53,267 bases of DNA from a virus, in the IMG/VR virus record IMGVR_UViG_3300043409_000116, positions 1 through 53,267 of that record; one strand, given 5' to 3'. Position 1 is the first letter of the stretch, and the number at the start of each line of letters is the position of its first letter. Under the pieces are notes generated by a model, which had not been told where the DNA came from, made no database searches, and saw only the letters and a program-made list of their open reading frames with translations. This document shows, piece after piece, positions 29,304-38,352 of this stretch. The position numbers were made by a program, and so were the translations under genes.

Positions 29304-30710
29304 ATGAGTGAAAATCCGTTTGTTGCTTTTGCACAACTCTACCGAAACAACCCAGTGCTGTTTGTCAAGGAGGTGCTTGGTGTTAAGCCTGACCCCTGGC
29401 AGGAGGAGTTCTTGGGGCACATTGCGGCAAACAACCGCCGCATCAGCGTTCGGTCCGGGCATGGCGTAGGGAAGAGTACGGCAGCGTCCTGGGCAATCAT
29501 CTGGTACCTGCTGTTGCGGTTTCCCGTCAAGATTGTGGTCACAGCACCTACCAGCAGCCAACTCTACGATGCCCTGTTCGCTGAGTTGAAACGCTGGGTG
29601 AAGGCGCTACCGCCGACACTGCAGGAGCAACTGGAGGTGAAGCAGGACCGGATTGAGGTGAAGGAGGCTCCCACTGAAGCCTTTGTCAGCGCCAGGACAT
29701 CACGCGCAGAGCAGCCAGAGGCATTGCAGGGGGTACACAGTGAGAATGTGATGCTGGTGGCTGACGAGGCCAGCGGTATCCCCGAGCAGGTATTTGAGGC
29801 TGCAGCGGGAAGTATGTCGGGCCACAAGGCTGTAACTTTGTTACTAGGTAACCCGGTACGCAGCAGCGGTTTCTTCTTTGACACCCACAACCGCCTCAAG
29901 GATGATTGGGTGACCATGAAGGTGAGCTGCGCCGACAGCCCCAGGGTGAGTGAAGCCTACATGGATGAGATGAAGAGCAGGTACGGCGAGGAGTCCAACG
30001 CCTACCGGATACGGGTGCTGGGAGACTTTCCGAGGAGCGATGACGATACGGTGATTCCTATGGAATTGCTTGAGGCTGCTACCAACCGAGATGTGGCGGT
30101 CAGCCCCATTGCCCAAGTGGTGTGGGGGTTGGACGTTGCGAGGTTTGGCAGTGACAGAAGCGCACTGTGCAAGCGCCAGGGGAATGCCATCATTGAGCCA
30201 GTGAAGACTTGGAAGAACCTGGACCTAATGCAACTCACTGGTGCGGTGATGGCAGAGTACCAGGCACTGCCACCAAGCCAGCGTCCCCATGAGATCATGG
30301 TGGACAGCATTGGCTTGGGGGCTGGGGTGGTGGACAGGCTGCGTGAATTAAAGTTACCAGCGATTGGCATCAATGTGGCAGAATCCCCGGCATTGGGGAG
30401 TACCTACAGGAATCTGAAGGCTGAACTGTGGCACAAGGCCAAGGCTTGGCTGGAGAAGCGAGACTGCGTTATTCCCAAGGATGAGAGTTTGATTGCCGAG
30501 TTAGCCACAGTGCGGTACTTTTTTACTTCCAGCGGCAAGATTCAGATTGAGGGCAAGGACGAGATTCGCAAGCGTGGCCTGGCGTCACCAGACAAGGCTG
30601 ATGCATTCTGCTTGACCTTTGCCAGCGATGCCGGGACAGCGATGTATGGCAGCTTTGGCGGCAGCAAGTGGGGTCAGGGGCTTAAACGTAACTTAACGAG
30701 GGCAGCATGA
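29304..30710 (+). CDS. terL: Terminase large subunit
   Basis: 468 residues. ATPase: Walker A G-H-G-V-G-K-S-T at 52-59 and Walker B V-M-L-V-A-D-E at 149-155 (Glu155). RNase H-like nuclease: Asp277 in G-L-D-V-A-R, Asp333 in V-D-S-I-G, and Asp429/Asp432 in S-P-D-K-A-D-A-F. All expected residues are present, so it should drive DNA into proheads and cut concatemers. The leader is AT-rich with little Shine-Dalgarno character. The stop overlaps the next gene (ATGA). Confidence 0.95.
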   Translation: MSENPFVAFAQLYRNNPVLFVKEVLGVKPDPWQEEFLGHIAANNRRISVRSGHGVGKSTAASWAIIWYLLLRFPVKIVVTAPTSSQLYDALFAELKRWVKALPPTLQEQLEVKQDRIEVKEAPTEAFVSARTSRAEQPEALQGVHSENVMLVADEASGIPEQVFEAAAGSMSGHKAVTLLLGNPVRSSGFFFDTHNRLKDDWVTMKVSCADSPRVSEAYMDEMKSRYGEESNAYRIRVLGDFPRSDDDTVIPMELLEAATNRDVAVSPIAQVVWGLDVARFGSDRSALCKRQGNAIIEPVKTWKNLDLMQLTGAVMAEYQALPPSQRPHEIMVDSIGLGAGVVDRLRELKLPAIGINVAESPALGSTYRNLKAELWHKAKAWLEKRDCVIPKDESLIAELATVRYFFTSSGKIQIEGKDEIRKRGLASPDKADAFCLTFASDAGTAMYGSFGGSKWGQGLKRNLTRAA

Positions 30711-30865
30711 AACTTACAGACGCGACAAAGAAAATTGCAAAGGTCATGGGCGAGTACAAGGACAAGAAGCTGATGAGCAGCTCCGGTCAGAAGGTGAAGA
30801 CCCGTGACCAGGCCGTGGCAATTGCTATGTCCGAGGCGCAGAAGATGAAGAAGGGCATGAAATGA
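30707..30865 (+). CDS. Small Lys-rich phage protein (DUF6496-like)
   Basis: 52 residues with K-V-M-G-E-Y-K-D-K-K-L-M-S-S-S-G-Q-K-V and R-D-Q-A-V-A-I-A-M-S-E-A. The ending matches the small basic proteins I recall under DUF6496, common near phage packaging genes. Likely DNA-associated by charge. Coupled by ATGA to both terL and the next gene. Confidence 0.7.
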   Translation: MKLTDATKKIAKVMGEYKDKKLMSSSGQKVKTRDQAVAIAMSEAQKMKKGMK

Positions 30866-31293
30866 GAACCATACCCAAAGAGATGAAACACGCCGTGATG
30901 ATTATCATGGGCGGCAAAGAGCCTGGCGACAGTTGTCCAGAGGCAACTCAGGATGTGACGTTGAACTTGAAGAACCGCGACAAGGCCATCAGCAAGGCGG
31001 CATACGGTCCCGAGAATCCCAAGCTGCCCAACACCGAGTTCTGGATGCGTAAGGCAGAGAAGTGGGACGTGGCCATTAAAGATGCAAAGATGAGCAGATG
31101 CGGTAACTGTTCTGCGTTTAACCAGGATGAGGAGATGCTGGAGTGCATTGCCGAGGGTATTGGCAATGATGATGTAGTTGAGGCTGGTGATCTAGGGTAC
31201 TGCGAGATATTCGACTTCAAGTGCGCGTCAAGCAGAAGTTGCGATGCCTGGATTGTTGAAGACGAGGAAGTGGACACCGAGCTGGAAGAATGA
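30862..31293 (+). CDS. Conserved Cys-rich phage protein
   Basis: 143 residues. The middle holds Y-G-P-E-N-P-K-L-P-N-T-E-F-W; the C-terminal half has R-C-G-N-C-S-A-F, a later Cys in L-E-C-I, G-D-L-G-Y-C, F-D-F-K-C-A-S-S-R-S-C-D-A-W. The set of spaced Cys suggests a bound metal or cluster. The pattern recurs next to terminase and portal genes of environmental podophages; role unknown. Confidence 0.75.
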   Translation: MRTIPKEMKHAVMIIMGGKEPGDSCPEATQDVTLNLKNRDKAISKAAYGPENPKLPNTEFWMRKAEKWDVAIKDAKMSRCGNCSAFNQDEEMLECIAEGIGNDDVVEAGDLGYCEIFDFKCASSRSCDAWIVEDEEVDTELEE

Positions 31294-31976
31294 ACCCTCC
31301 CATTGTCATCAGCACCGTCCACGGCAGGGGTTTACCCGTGTTACTTGAGAGCATCAAGCAGTATGCGCCTGATGTCCAGGTGTATCTCAAGGGTCCAGAG
31401 CGAGTGATTGAGGGCTACAACTGCACACTGGTGTTTGGTGAGGCCACCAACTTTGGTGATGATTACAACGCCGTGATCAGCAGGGCATTGAGTGACGGGC
31501 ATGGGGCGGTGGTGATTGCCAATGATGATATTGTGCTGACGCCCAGCAGTTACCGGGTGCTGCTGGATGATGTGGAAATCTGCAAGGAGCTGAACCAGAA
31601 CCCTGGCCTGGTGGCATCCAGGTCCGATGCCGTGAGGCCAATCCAGAATGTCAGGTTTAGCGATGGCGAGAAACTCAATGGCATGAAGTTCAGCCATGAG
31701 TCATTTGTCAAGCAGTTGCCTGTGCTGAGTCCAATATTCGCCTGGATGTCTGCAGAGGCATTTGAGGATTGTCAGTTCCCGCCTATCAATTACTTCAGCG
31801 ATGACGTTATCTGCATTGACTTGGCGAAGAAGGGCTACAGGCATTTTCTGAGTGCCAGTTATGTGCATCACATTGGCAGCAGCACCATAGGACGAGATGC
31901 ACAACAACTGACGCTGGCGGCTAAACCTTGGATTGAGCAACATCGTCCAAACTACGCAAAAGAATGGTTTCAATGA
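31290..31976 (+). CDS. Glycosyltransferase-like protein, GT-A type
   Basis: 228 residues. V-V-I-A-N-D-D-I at 74-81 contains the acidic pair that binds metal and sugar nucleotide in GT-A enzymes; F-S-D-D-V at 169-173 and Y-V-H-H-I-G-S at 191-197 resemble later catalytic and metal-binding parts. No membrane segment. It may decorate virion proteins or host polysaccharide. It sits with a methyltransferase between terminase and portal; the two genes overlap, so they probably act together. Confidence 0.75.
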   Translation: MNPPIVISTVHGRGLPVLLESIKQYAPDVQVYLKGPERVIEGYNCTLVFGEATNFGDDYNAVISRALSDGHGAVVIANDDIVLTPSSYRVLLDDVEICKELNQNPGLVASRSDAVRPIQNVRFSDGEKLNGMKFSHESFVKQLPVLSPIFAWMSAEAFEDCQFPPINYFSDDVICIDLAKKGYRHFLSASYVHHIGSSTIGRDAQQLTLAAKPWIEQHRPNYAKEWFQ

Positions 31977-32491
31977 GCCACCAGGCGCAATCAGATTTTG
32001 TGAGTAGAGTGAAAGCGCGATACCCTGAGATGTTTACAGGGACTCGGGTGCTGGAGGTAGGTTCCTTGAACATTAACGGCAGCGTCCGACAGTTTTTTGA
32101 TAATTCAACAGAGTATGTTGGGTGTGATTTGGGTGAGGGTCCAGGCGTTGACTTGGTTTGCTTGGCGCATGAGCTGCCGTTTGCTGATGGTTATTTTGAT
32201 GTGGCGATTAGCTGCGAGTGCTTTGAGCATGATAGGCACTGGCAGAAGACATTTCAGAAGATGATTGATTTGGTGCGTGATGGTGGCCTGGTTTTGTTCA
32301 GTTGCGCCACCACCGGGCGGCATGAGCATGGCACCACCCGCACCTCACCAGCCGATGCGCCATTCACAAATGATTATTATCGGAACCTTGAAAGTTGGCA
32401 CTTTATGCCAATGGTCAAAAAAATGGTTCAATTTGAGTTTAGCGAAAATCAATCCCCAAGAGATTTGTACTTTTGGGGTATCAAGGAATGA
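31973..32491 (+). CDS. SAM-dependent methyltransferase, class I
   Basis: 172 residues from the ATG at 31973 (ATGA overlap with the glycosyltransferase). Motif I V-L-E-V-G-S at 26-31, the acidic end of strand 2 at Asp52 in V-G-C-D-L-G, then F-D-V-A-I-S-C-E-C-F-E-H and D-G-G-L-V-L-F-S as in Methyltransf_11. No DNA-methyltransferase motif (D/N-P-P-Y) is seen, so sugar or small-molecule O-methylation fits better than DNA methylation. Its bases are AT-richer than those of the portal gene after it. Confidence 0.8.
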   Translation: MSHQAQSDFVSRVKARYPEMFTGTRVLEVGSLNINGSVRQFFDNSTEYVGCDLGEGPGVDLVCLAHELPFADGYFDVAISCECFEHDRHWQKTFQKMIDLVRDGGLVLFSCATTGRHEHGTTRTSPADAPFTNDYYRNLESWHFMPMVKKMVQFEFSENQSPRDLYFWGIKE

Positions 32492-34560
32492 GCATGGAAA
32501 CTTTGAACACTGACACCCAGGCCGTAGAGGTCATGGACCTGGATGAATTGCAGGGCATCATCAGCATGGAGTTGACAGATGCCATCAGCTACATTGACAC
32601 CGACCTGAGTCCCATCCGTGCCAAGGGCACCGAGTATTACAGGGGTGATTTGTTCGGCAGCGAGGAAGATGGGCGCAGCCAGGTGGTGGCAATGGAGGTG
32701 CGCGATACCGTATCAGCCATGATGCCCAGCCTGATGCGGATATTCTTCAGCACCGAGAACACCGTTGAGTTTGTGCCCACGGGTCCAGAGGACGTTGCCA
32801 ATGCACAGCAGGCTACTGATTACTGCAACTTCATCTTCAACAGCGACAACAACGGTTTCCTGACCACCTACGCCACCTTTAAGGATTCACTGGTGCGGAA
32901 GTGCGGCATTATGAAGTGCTGGTGGGAGGAGGATGAGACTGTTCGCATCGAGGAATACTCTGGCCTCGATGACCAGACGCTGCAGATACTGATGCAGGAG
33001 CAGGATGGGGTGATGGTGATGAACACCTACCCCGACCAGATGATGGGTCAGCTGCACGATGTCCAGATCAAGCGGAAGATCAAGGGTGGACGGGTGCGAA
33101 TTATGTCGGTGCCGCCCGAGGAATTGCTGCTGGACCGTAGGGCCAGGTCATTTGATGACAGCGCCATCATTGCCCACCGCCAGATGGCGACTGTGGCGCA
33201 ACTGATTGAGTTGGGCTACGACGAGGACGAGGTGCGGGAGAACATCACCAGCAGCGACCTGGACACCAACGAGGAGTTCCTGGCGCGTCAGCCCATGAGC
33301 AGCTTTGGTGTTTCTGTTGAGAGTGCCAACCCGATGATGGAGCGAGTGCTGTACGTTGAGGCGTACCTGCGAGTGGACTACGACAAGGACGGGATTCCCG
33401 AGTTGCGGAAGGTCTGCTGCATTGGCAGCGGCTACAAGATTCTGAGGAACCTGCCAGCGTCCTACATTCCGTTTGTTGATTTTCCCTGCGACCCTGAGCC
33501 TCACACAAGCCCACTTGAGGCAATGTCAATATTTGACATTACCCACGACCTGCAGGAGATCAAGAGCGAGATTCTCAGGAACACGCTGGACTCCCTGGCG
33601 CAGAGCATCCACCCAAGGACTGCAATTGTTGAGGGCCAGGTCAACATTGACGATGTGCTGAACAACGAGACAGGCGCAATTATCAGGATGAGGGCACCCG
33701 GCATGGTTCAGCCGTTCTCCACACCATTTGTGGGCCAGGCCGCATTCCCAATGCTGGACTACATTGACCAGATTCGTGAGGACCGCACTGGCATGAGCAA
33801 GGCGGCTATGGGGTTGAATGCTGATGCCCTGCAGTCCAGCACCAAGGCGGCGGTGGCAGCAACTATCTCAGCCAGCCAGGGCCGCATTGAGTTGATCAGC
33901 AGGCTCATGGCAGAGGGCATGAAGAAACTGTTCAAGAGCATTTTGTTCTTGGTGACCACCCACCAGGACAAGGCTCGCATGGTGCGCTTGCGGAATGAGT
34001 TTGTGCAGATTGACCCTCGGGCCTGGGACGCTGCGATGGACTGCTCAATCAACATTGGCCTGGGCAATGGCGACACCAACGAGCGCATTGCGGCTCTGAT
34101 GCAGATTGCAGCCAAGCAACAGGAGGCCATCACCCAACTGGGTCCAGTGAATCCCTTGGTGACACCAGCCCAGTTCAGCAGCACGTTAAGAAAAATTGTG
34201 GAGTTAAGCGGTTTCCGCGACCCCAGCCAATTCTTCAACCAGATACCCGCCGACTACCAGCCGCCACAGCCACCAGCACCCAAGCCAACACCAGAGGAGG
34301 TGCTGGCGCAAGTGCAGGCGCAGAGCATCCAGGCCGACATCCAGAAGAAGGCAGCAGAGCTTGAGTTAAGCCGCCAGAAGATGATGATGGACGATGACTT
34401 TGCCAGGGACAAGATGTACCAGGAGATGGCTCTGAAGAAATACGAGCTGGAGTTGAAGTACAACACCCAGATCAACACGGCAGAAATCACGGCAGCGCAG
34501 AATGTTGACCGTGAAATGATCAAACAACAGATGCAACAACAACGAGGACCATTTCAATGA
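32488..34560 (+). CDS. Portal protein
   Basis: 690 residues from the ATG at 32488 (ATGA overlap). Opens with an acidic helix, then Y-Y-R-G-D-L-F-G and V-R-D-T-V-S-A-M-M-P-S-L-M-R-I-F-F; central beta-rich region; C-terminal Gln/Lys coiled coil, all as in large podophage portals related to P22 gp1. Twelve copies would form the ring for DNA entry and tail attachment. Followed by a small gene and the scaffold. Confidence 0.9.
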   Translation: MSMETLNTDTQAVEVMDLDELQGIISMELTDAISYIDTDLSPIRAKGTEYYRGDLFGSEEDGRSQVVAMEVRDTVSAMMPSLMRIFFSTENTVEFVPTGPEDVANAQQATDYCNFIFNSDNNGFLTTYATFKDSLVRKCGIMKCWWEEDETVRIEEYSGLDDQTLQILMQEQDGVMVMNTYPDQMMGQLHDVQIKRKIKGGRVRIMSVPPEELLLDRRARSFDDSAIIAHRQMATVAQLIELGYDEDEVRENITSSDLDTNEEFLARQPMSSFGVSVESANPMMERVLYVEAYLRVDYDKDGIPELRKVCCIGSGYKILRNLPASYIPFVDFPCDPEPHTSPLEAMSIFDITHDLQEIKSEILRNTLDSLAQSIHPRTAIVEGQVNIDDVLNNETGAIIRMRAPGMVQPFSTPFVGQAAFPMLDYIDQIREDRTGMSKAAMGLNADALQSSTKAAVAATISASQGRIELISRLMAEGMKKLFKSILFLVTTHQDKARMVRLRNEFVQIDPRAWDAAMDCSINIGLGNGDTNERIAALMQIAAKQQEAITQLGPVNPLVTPAQFSSTLRKIVELSGFRDPSQFFNQIPADYQPPQPPAPKPTPEEVLAQVQAQSIQADIQKKAAELELSRQKMMMDDDFARDKMYQEMALKKYELELKYNTQINTAEITAAQNVDREMIKQQMQQQRGPFQ

Positions 34561-34823
34561 CCGAAGAGGACGTTATCCGTAAAGGAAACAAGTCAGAGCT
34601 ACTGCTCCAAGACGAAGTTTTCACCAATGCTTTGCAGCAGCTCCAGGATATGCAGATTTACAAGTGGAAGACAAGCCTTCCCGATGAAACTGTAAAGCGT
34701 GAACAGGCGTGGCTGATGATTCAAGTCATTGACAACCTGCGAACTGAGTTGAAGAAGATGGTGGATAACGGCTGGATTGAGCGCAAGAAAATTGAGCGTT
34801 CCGGAAAATTGAAAGGGGTCTAA
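34557..34823 (+). CDS. Small head-module protein
   Basis: 88 residues, largely helical (N-A-L-Q-Q-L-Q-D-M-Q-I, then K-R-E-Q-A-W-L-M-I-Q-V-I-D-N-L-R) with a basic C-terminus. It starts in the portal stop (ATGA) and ends just before the scaffold. Similar small proteins of unknown function occupy this slot in related phages; a portal- or scaffold-binding role is inferred. Confidence 0.75.
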   Translation: MTEEDVIRKGNKSELLLQDEVFTNALQQLQDMQIYKWKTSLPDETVKREQAWLMIQVIDNLRTELKKMVDNGWIERKKIERSGKLKGV

Positions 34824-34824
34824 C

Positions 34825-35769
34825 ATGGAAAATTTAAATATTGCTAACGCAGCAACTGCTATCAACGCGATGTTGCCACCTGATGAGGGTGGGGACCAGC
34901 AGGACGTTGAGATGCAGGATGAGTTGACGCAAGTTGACTCAGCGGCTCCAGAGGAGGAATTGCAAGACTCCGATGGGGAACAGTCTGATGAGGTTGAGGC
35001 CGAGGAGGAGGAGGACAAGCCACCTTCGTTCACCGTCAAAGTTGACGGCAAGAATGTTGAGGTCACGCTTGAAGAACTCCAAAAGGGCTACAGCCGAGAG
35101 GCAGACTACACCCGCAAGACTCAGCAAGTGTCCGAGGAACGAAGAGCGTTCCAGGCAGAGGCTGAACTTGTGAGGACGGAGCGCCAACAGTATTCCCAGT
35201 TGCTGGGTTCACTCCAGGCGCAACTTCAGCAAAACGCTGCACCACAGATTGACTTGGATCGTCTTTACAACGAAGACCCAATCGAATGGGTGCGGCAAAA
35301 GGAACTTGCAAGAGATGCCGAGAAAGTAAACGCAGCTATTCAGTCTGAACAGCAGCGACTCTCTCACATCCAGGCGCAAGAGCAATATCAGTCTATGCAG
35401 GCACACCTTGCACAACAACAAGATGCCATGCTCAAAGCCATTCCCGAGTGGGCTAACCCCGACAAGGCGAAGGCTGAAAAGACGTTGCTGATTGAGTGGG
35501 GGCAGAAGCTAGGCTTTTCCTCTGACGAGCTGAAGAATATTTTTGACCACAGGGCTGTCGTTGCGCTGCGTAAGGCGGCGCTGTACGACCAGATGATGAC
35601 CAAAAGAGGCAACATCAGGCCAGCGGTTAACAATGGGCCTAAACCCGCCAAGCCAGGTGCAGCGGGGAGAATGGACAACACAACTGATTCAAGAAGGTCG
35701 CAACAAAGACTTGCTAAAACTGGTCGCGTCAACGATGCGGCTTCCGCAATTGAACATCTTTTGAGGTAA
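34825..35769 (+). CDS. Scaffolding protein
   Basis: 314 residues. Acidic N-terminal third (E-E-E-E-D-K), then F-T-V-K-V-D-G-K-N-V-E-V-T-L-E-E-L-Q-K-G-Y and D-Y-T-R-K-T, the familiar segment of phage scaffold proteins. A long Gln/Glu coiled coil follows, with a basic C-terminus expected to bind capsid protein. Directly upstream of the major capsid gene. It should shape the prohead and be lost or cleaved before packaging. Confidence 0.85.
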   Translation: MENLNIANAATAINAMLPPDEGGDQQDVEMQDELTQVDSAAPEEELQDSDGEQSDEVEAEEEEDKPPSFTVKVDGKNVEVTLEELQKGYSREADYTRKTQQVSEERRAFQAEAELVRTERQQYSQLLGSLQAQLQQNAAPQIDLDRLYNEDPIEWVRQKELARDAEKVNAAIQSEQQRLSHIQAQEQYQSMQAHLAQQQDAMLKAIPEWANPDKAKAEKTLLIEWGQKLGFSSDELKNIFDHRAVVALRKAALYDQMMTKRGNIRPAVNNGPKPAKPGAAGRMDNTTDSRRSQQRLAKTGRVNDAASAIEHLLR

Positions 35770-35774
35770 TCAAA

Positions 35775-36737
35775 ATGGCTATCGTAACTAACACTTTCAC
35801 GACATTTGCCGCCAAAGGCATTCGTGAAAATCTTGCAAATATTATCTACAACATCTCACCAGAGGAGACACCGTTCCAATCCAACATTGGAAAAGACAGC
35901 GTGCAAAACACGCTATATGAATGGCAAACGGACTCATTACAGGCAGCTCAAACTAATGCTCAGCTTGAAGGGGACGATATTGGAACCTACGACCCTGTTA
36001 CCGCAACGGTGCGGATGCAGAACTATGTGCAGATCAGCCGCAAAACGGTTGTGCTGTCAGCCACTGAGGAGATTGTCAACAAGGCTGGACGTAAGTCTGA
36101 GCTTGCTTATCAGTTGGCAAAGAAGGGCGCTGAGTTGAAGCGTGATATGGAATTGGTGATGGTGCAAAGCCAGGTTGCAAGCGCAGGTAGCACCAGTGCC
36201 GCACGAACTACCGGATCTGTCTTGGCTTTCATCAAGACCAACACTGATGTTGGCGCATCTGGAGCTGACCCGTCCTACACAACGCTGCCAAACAGCTTGC
36301 GTACCGATGGCACTGTTCGGGCCTTCACTGAAACCATTCTCAAAAATGTAATTCAAAAGACCTGGACCTCTGGCGGTACACCGAAAATCCTGATGACGGG
36401 TCCGGTGAACAAGCAGCGCGTAAGCGGATTTGCAGGTATTGCTGCAACCCGCTACAACATCGAAGGTGGCGCTAAACCCGCTACCATCGTTGGCGCTGCT
36501 GATGTCTACGTCAGCGACTTTGGCAATGTGACAGTGGTGGCGAACAGGTTCCAGCGTGAGCGCGATGCGCTAGTGCTGGACCCCGAGTACGCATCAGTTG
36601 CGTACTTGCGTCCTTTCCAGCAGATTGAGCTGGCGAAGACGGGTGACGCTGAGAAGCGTCTGTTGATTGTTGAATATGGCCTCAAGATCACCAGTGAGAA
36701 TGCTCACGGTCTTGCTGCTGATTTGACAACGTCCTAA
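35775..36737 (+). CDS. Major capsid protein, SU10-like
   Basis: 320 residues with P-E-E-T-P-F-Q-S near residue 30, the central I-S-R-K-T-V-V-L-S-A-T-E-E and a beta-rich second half (T-V-V-A-N-R-F-Q-R). This is the SU10_MHP group of the HK97 fold. A start at 35775 follows a short spacer after the scaffold stop, with AGGTAA upstream. No protease gene is evident, so maturation cleavage is uncertain. A strong hairpin begins eight bases after its stop codon. Confidence 0.9.
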   Translation: MAIVTNTFTTFAAKGIRENLANIIYNISPEETPFQSNIGKDSVQNTLYEWQTDSLQAAQTNAQLEGDDIGTYDPVTATVRMQNYVQISRKTVVLSATEEIVNKAGRKSELAYQLAKKGAELKRDMELVMVQSQVASAGSTSAARTTGSVLAFIKTNTDVGASGADPSYTTLPNSLRTDGTVRAFTETILKNVIQKTWTSGGTPKILMTGPVNKQRVSGFAGIAATRYNIEGGAKPATIVGAADVYVSDFGNVTVVANRFQRERDALVLDPEYASVAYLRPFQQIELAKTGDAEKRLLIVEYGLKITSENAHGLAADLTTS

Positions 36738-36744
36738 AAGGAGG

Positions 36745-36770
36745 GGTGGGCCAGGGCAACCTGGTCCACC
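36745..36770 (+). ncRNA. 11-bp hairpin with GCAA tetraloop after the capsid gene
   Basis: Bases 36745-36755 pair perfectly with 36760-36770 (one G-U in RNA), closing a GCAA loop, a GNRA tetraloop. The T-tract is missing, so it is not a clear terminator. It may protect the 3' end of capsid mRNA, partly stop transcription, or bring the AGGAGG at 36739-36744 nearer to the ATG at 36779. Confidence 0.6.
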
Positions 36771-36778
36771 TTAAAAAG

Positions 36779-37093
36779 ATGGAAACACGAATCTTTGACA
36801 GAAACGATGCCACAGGCATCACTAGGCTCTGGCACTACGACCCAGAGACTGACGAGGCGACTATTGAGACTCAGCAGGATGTCACCAATATTGTGGAAGA
36901 AAACAAAAATCTGTTCAACGCCACCGATAACAAGGCGAACTGGACAGGCGAGTGGCACTGGGTGGCAAAAATTCCACTGAACATCTACTACGAGCTGCAG
37001 GCCAGCGGCAAGATCACAGATCAAGCCTACATGAAACGCTGGCTTAATGACCCCAACAACCGATTCTTCAGAACAAGGCCAGGAAAAGTATGA
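36779..37093 (+). CDS. Small conserved protein after the capsid gene
   Basis: 104 residues from the ATG at 36779. An upstream GTG (36746) lies inside the hairpin and is rejected. Near the start: T-G-I-T-R-L-W-H-Y-D-P-E-T-D, then T-Q-Q-D-V-T-N-I-V-E-E-N-K. This family is recurrent between capsid and adaptor genes in environmental podophages and has no known function. Its C-terminal half contains an R-W-L-N-D-P-N-N-R-F-F-R-T segment. Confidence 0.75.
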   Translation: METRIFDRNDATGITRLWHYDPETDEATIETQQDVTNIVEENKNLFNATDNKANWTGEWHWVAKIPLNIYYELQASGKITDQAYMKRWLNDPNNRFFRTRPGKV

Positions 37094-37725
37094 CAATCAT
37101 TGCGGTTTGCACTCCAGCGCGGGATATGGTTCACACCCAGTACGCCTATTGCCTGGTGAACATGGTGGCCTATCACGCCTGCAACACCGATGACCGCATC
37201 GACCTCAAAATCATGCAAGGTACGCTGATACAGAACCAGAGGGCAGAGCTGGCGCTGGACGCTATGCGAGGTGGCTGCACCCACATCCTGTTCATTGACA
37301 GCGACATGACCTTCCCACAGGACATGATTCAGCGGCTGCTGGCGCATGACCTTGACATTGTGGCAACCAACTGCGCCAGGCGCCGGATGCCAACAGGCCC
37401 AACTGCCAAGATTGGCAACAGGCTGGTGTACAGCACGATGGAGGACCACGGGCTGCAGGAGGTGGACACCATTGGCATGGGCGTCATGCTGATCAAGGCA
37501 GACGTATTCCGCAAGATGTCCGAGCCTTGGTTTGAGACTCCCTGGCGCAATGACAAGCGCGGCTATGTCGGCGAGGATGTCTTCTTCTGCCTCAAGGCCA
37601 AGGAAATTGGGTATAAAATCTACATCGACCACGATGTCTCCCGAGAGATAGGCCACATTGGAACCTTTGAATTTCGGCACGAGCATACATGGGTGGTCAA
37701 GGATTTGCAGGACCAGGAGGCGTAA
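37090..37725 (+). CDS. Second glycosyltransferase, GT-A type
   Basis: 211 residues. F-I-D-S-D-M at 68-73 holds the D-x-D for metal and sugar nucleotide; G-E-D at 161-163 and I-G-H at 187-189 match later catalytic and metal-binding elements of GT2-like enzymes. No membrane helix, so it is cytoplasmic. Not alike in sequence to the one at 31290. Inside the head module, it may glycosylate virion proteins; the substrate is not shown by the sequence. ATGA overlap with the previous gene. Confidence 0.8.
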   Translation: MTIIAVCTPARDMVHTQYAYCLVNMVAYHACNTDDRIDLKIMQGTLIQNQRAELALDAMRGGCTHILFIDSDMTFPQDMIQRLLAHDLDIVATNCARRRMPTGPTAKIGNRLVYSTMEDHGLQEVDTIGMGVMLIKADVFRKMSEPWFETPWRNDKRGYVGEDVFFCLKAKEIGYKIYIDHDVSREIGHIGTFEFRHEHTWVVKDLQDQEA

Positions 37726-38349
37726 ATGGCTCTCACGACCTACACCGAACTGAAGTCATCAGTTGCTGATTGGCTCAATCGTTCTGACCTCACAGCGGCA
37801 ATTGCCGACTTCATCAGTCTCGCCGAGGCTCAGATGGAGCGCGTCCTACGCACCCGGCAGATGATTGTTCGCTCTAATGCATCCTTCAATGTTGCGTTTG
37901 GGGCAACGCCTTCCGACTTCCTAGAGGTCAGGACATTCAAGCTCTCAGGCACCAACCCGCCGACTCCATTGACATTCTTGACTATTGACGAAATGGACCA
38001 GGAGTCCACCAGGCTCAGTTCCAGTGGCAGGCCAAGATTCTTCACTGTGGTGGGAGGTCAATTTAGGCTTGCTCCGACACCCGACACCAATTACGCAACC
38101 GAGTTGACCTACTACGCAAAGTTGAGCAAGTTGTCTAGCTCTGTCGCTTCCAACTTCATCTTGGAATCTAGCCCAGACGCCTACCTCTACGGCAGCTTGC
38201 TGCAGGCCGCACCCTACTTGCAGGACGATGCCAGAATCCCTGTCTGGGCTGGGCTGTACGAGCGTGCCTTGACCGACTTGCAGGTGGCTGATGACCGTGC
38301 ATCCACCTCTGGTGGCAAACTGTTGACTCGCGCAAGAACCTTGGGGTAA
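37726..38349 (+). CDS. Head-tail adaptor protein, SU10 type
   Basis: 207 residues, with T-Y-T-E-L-K-S-S-V-A-D-W-L-N-R near the start, A-E-A-Q-M-E-R in the first helix and a C-terminal helix pair. These features and length fit the adaptor family found behind SU10-like capsid proteins. Twelve copies would attach below the portal. The ATG follows the TAA of the glycosyltransferase directly. Confidence 0.8.
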   Translation: MALTTYTELKSSVADWLNRSDLTAAIADFISLAEAQMERVLRTRQMIVRSNASFNVAFGATPSDFLEVRTFKLSGTNPPTPLTFLTIDEMDQESTRLSSSGRPRFFTVVGGQFRLAPTPDTNYATELTYYAKLSKLSSSVASNFILESSPDAYLYGSLLQAAPYLQDDARIPVWAGLYERALTDLQVADDRASTSGGKLLTRARTLG

Positions 38350-38352
38350 TCA

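Noticed and set aside
31973-32491. DNA methyltransferase protecting the phage from restriction
   Set aside because: Lacks a D/N-P-P-Y-type motif; the fold motifs fit small-molecule or sugar methylation and it is coupled to a glycosyltransferase.
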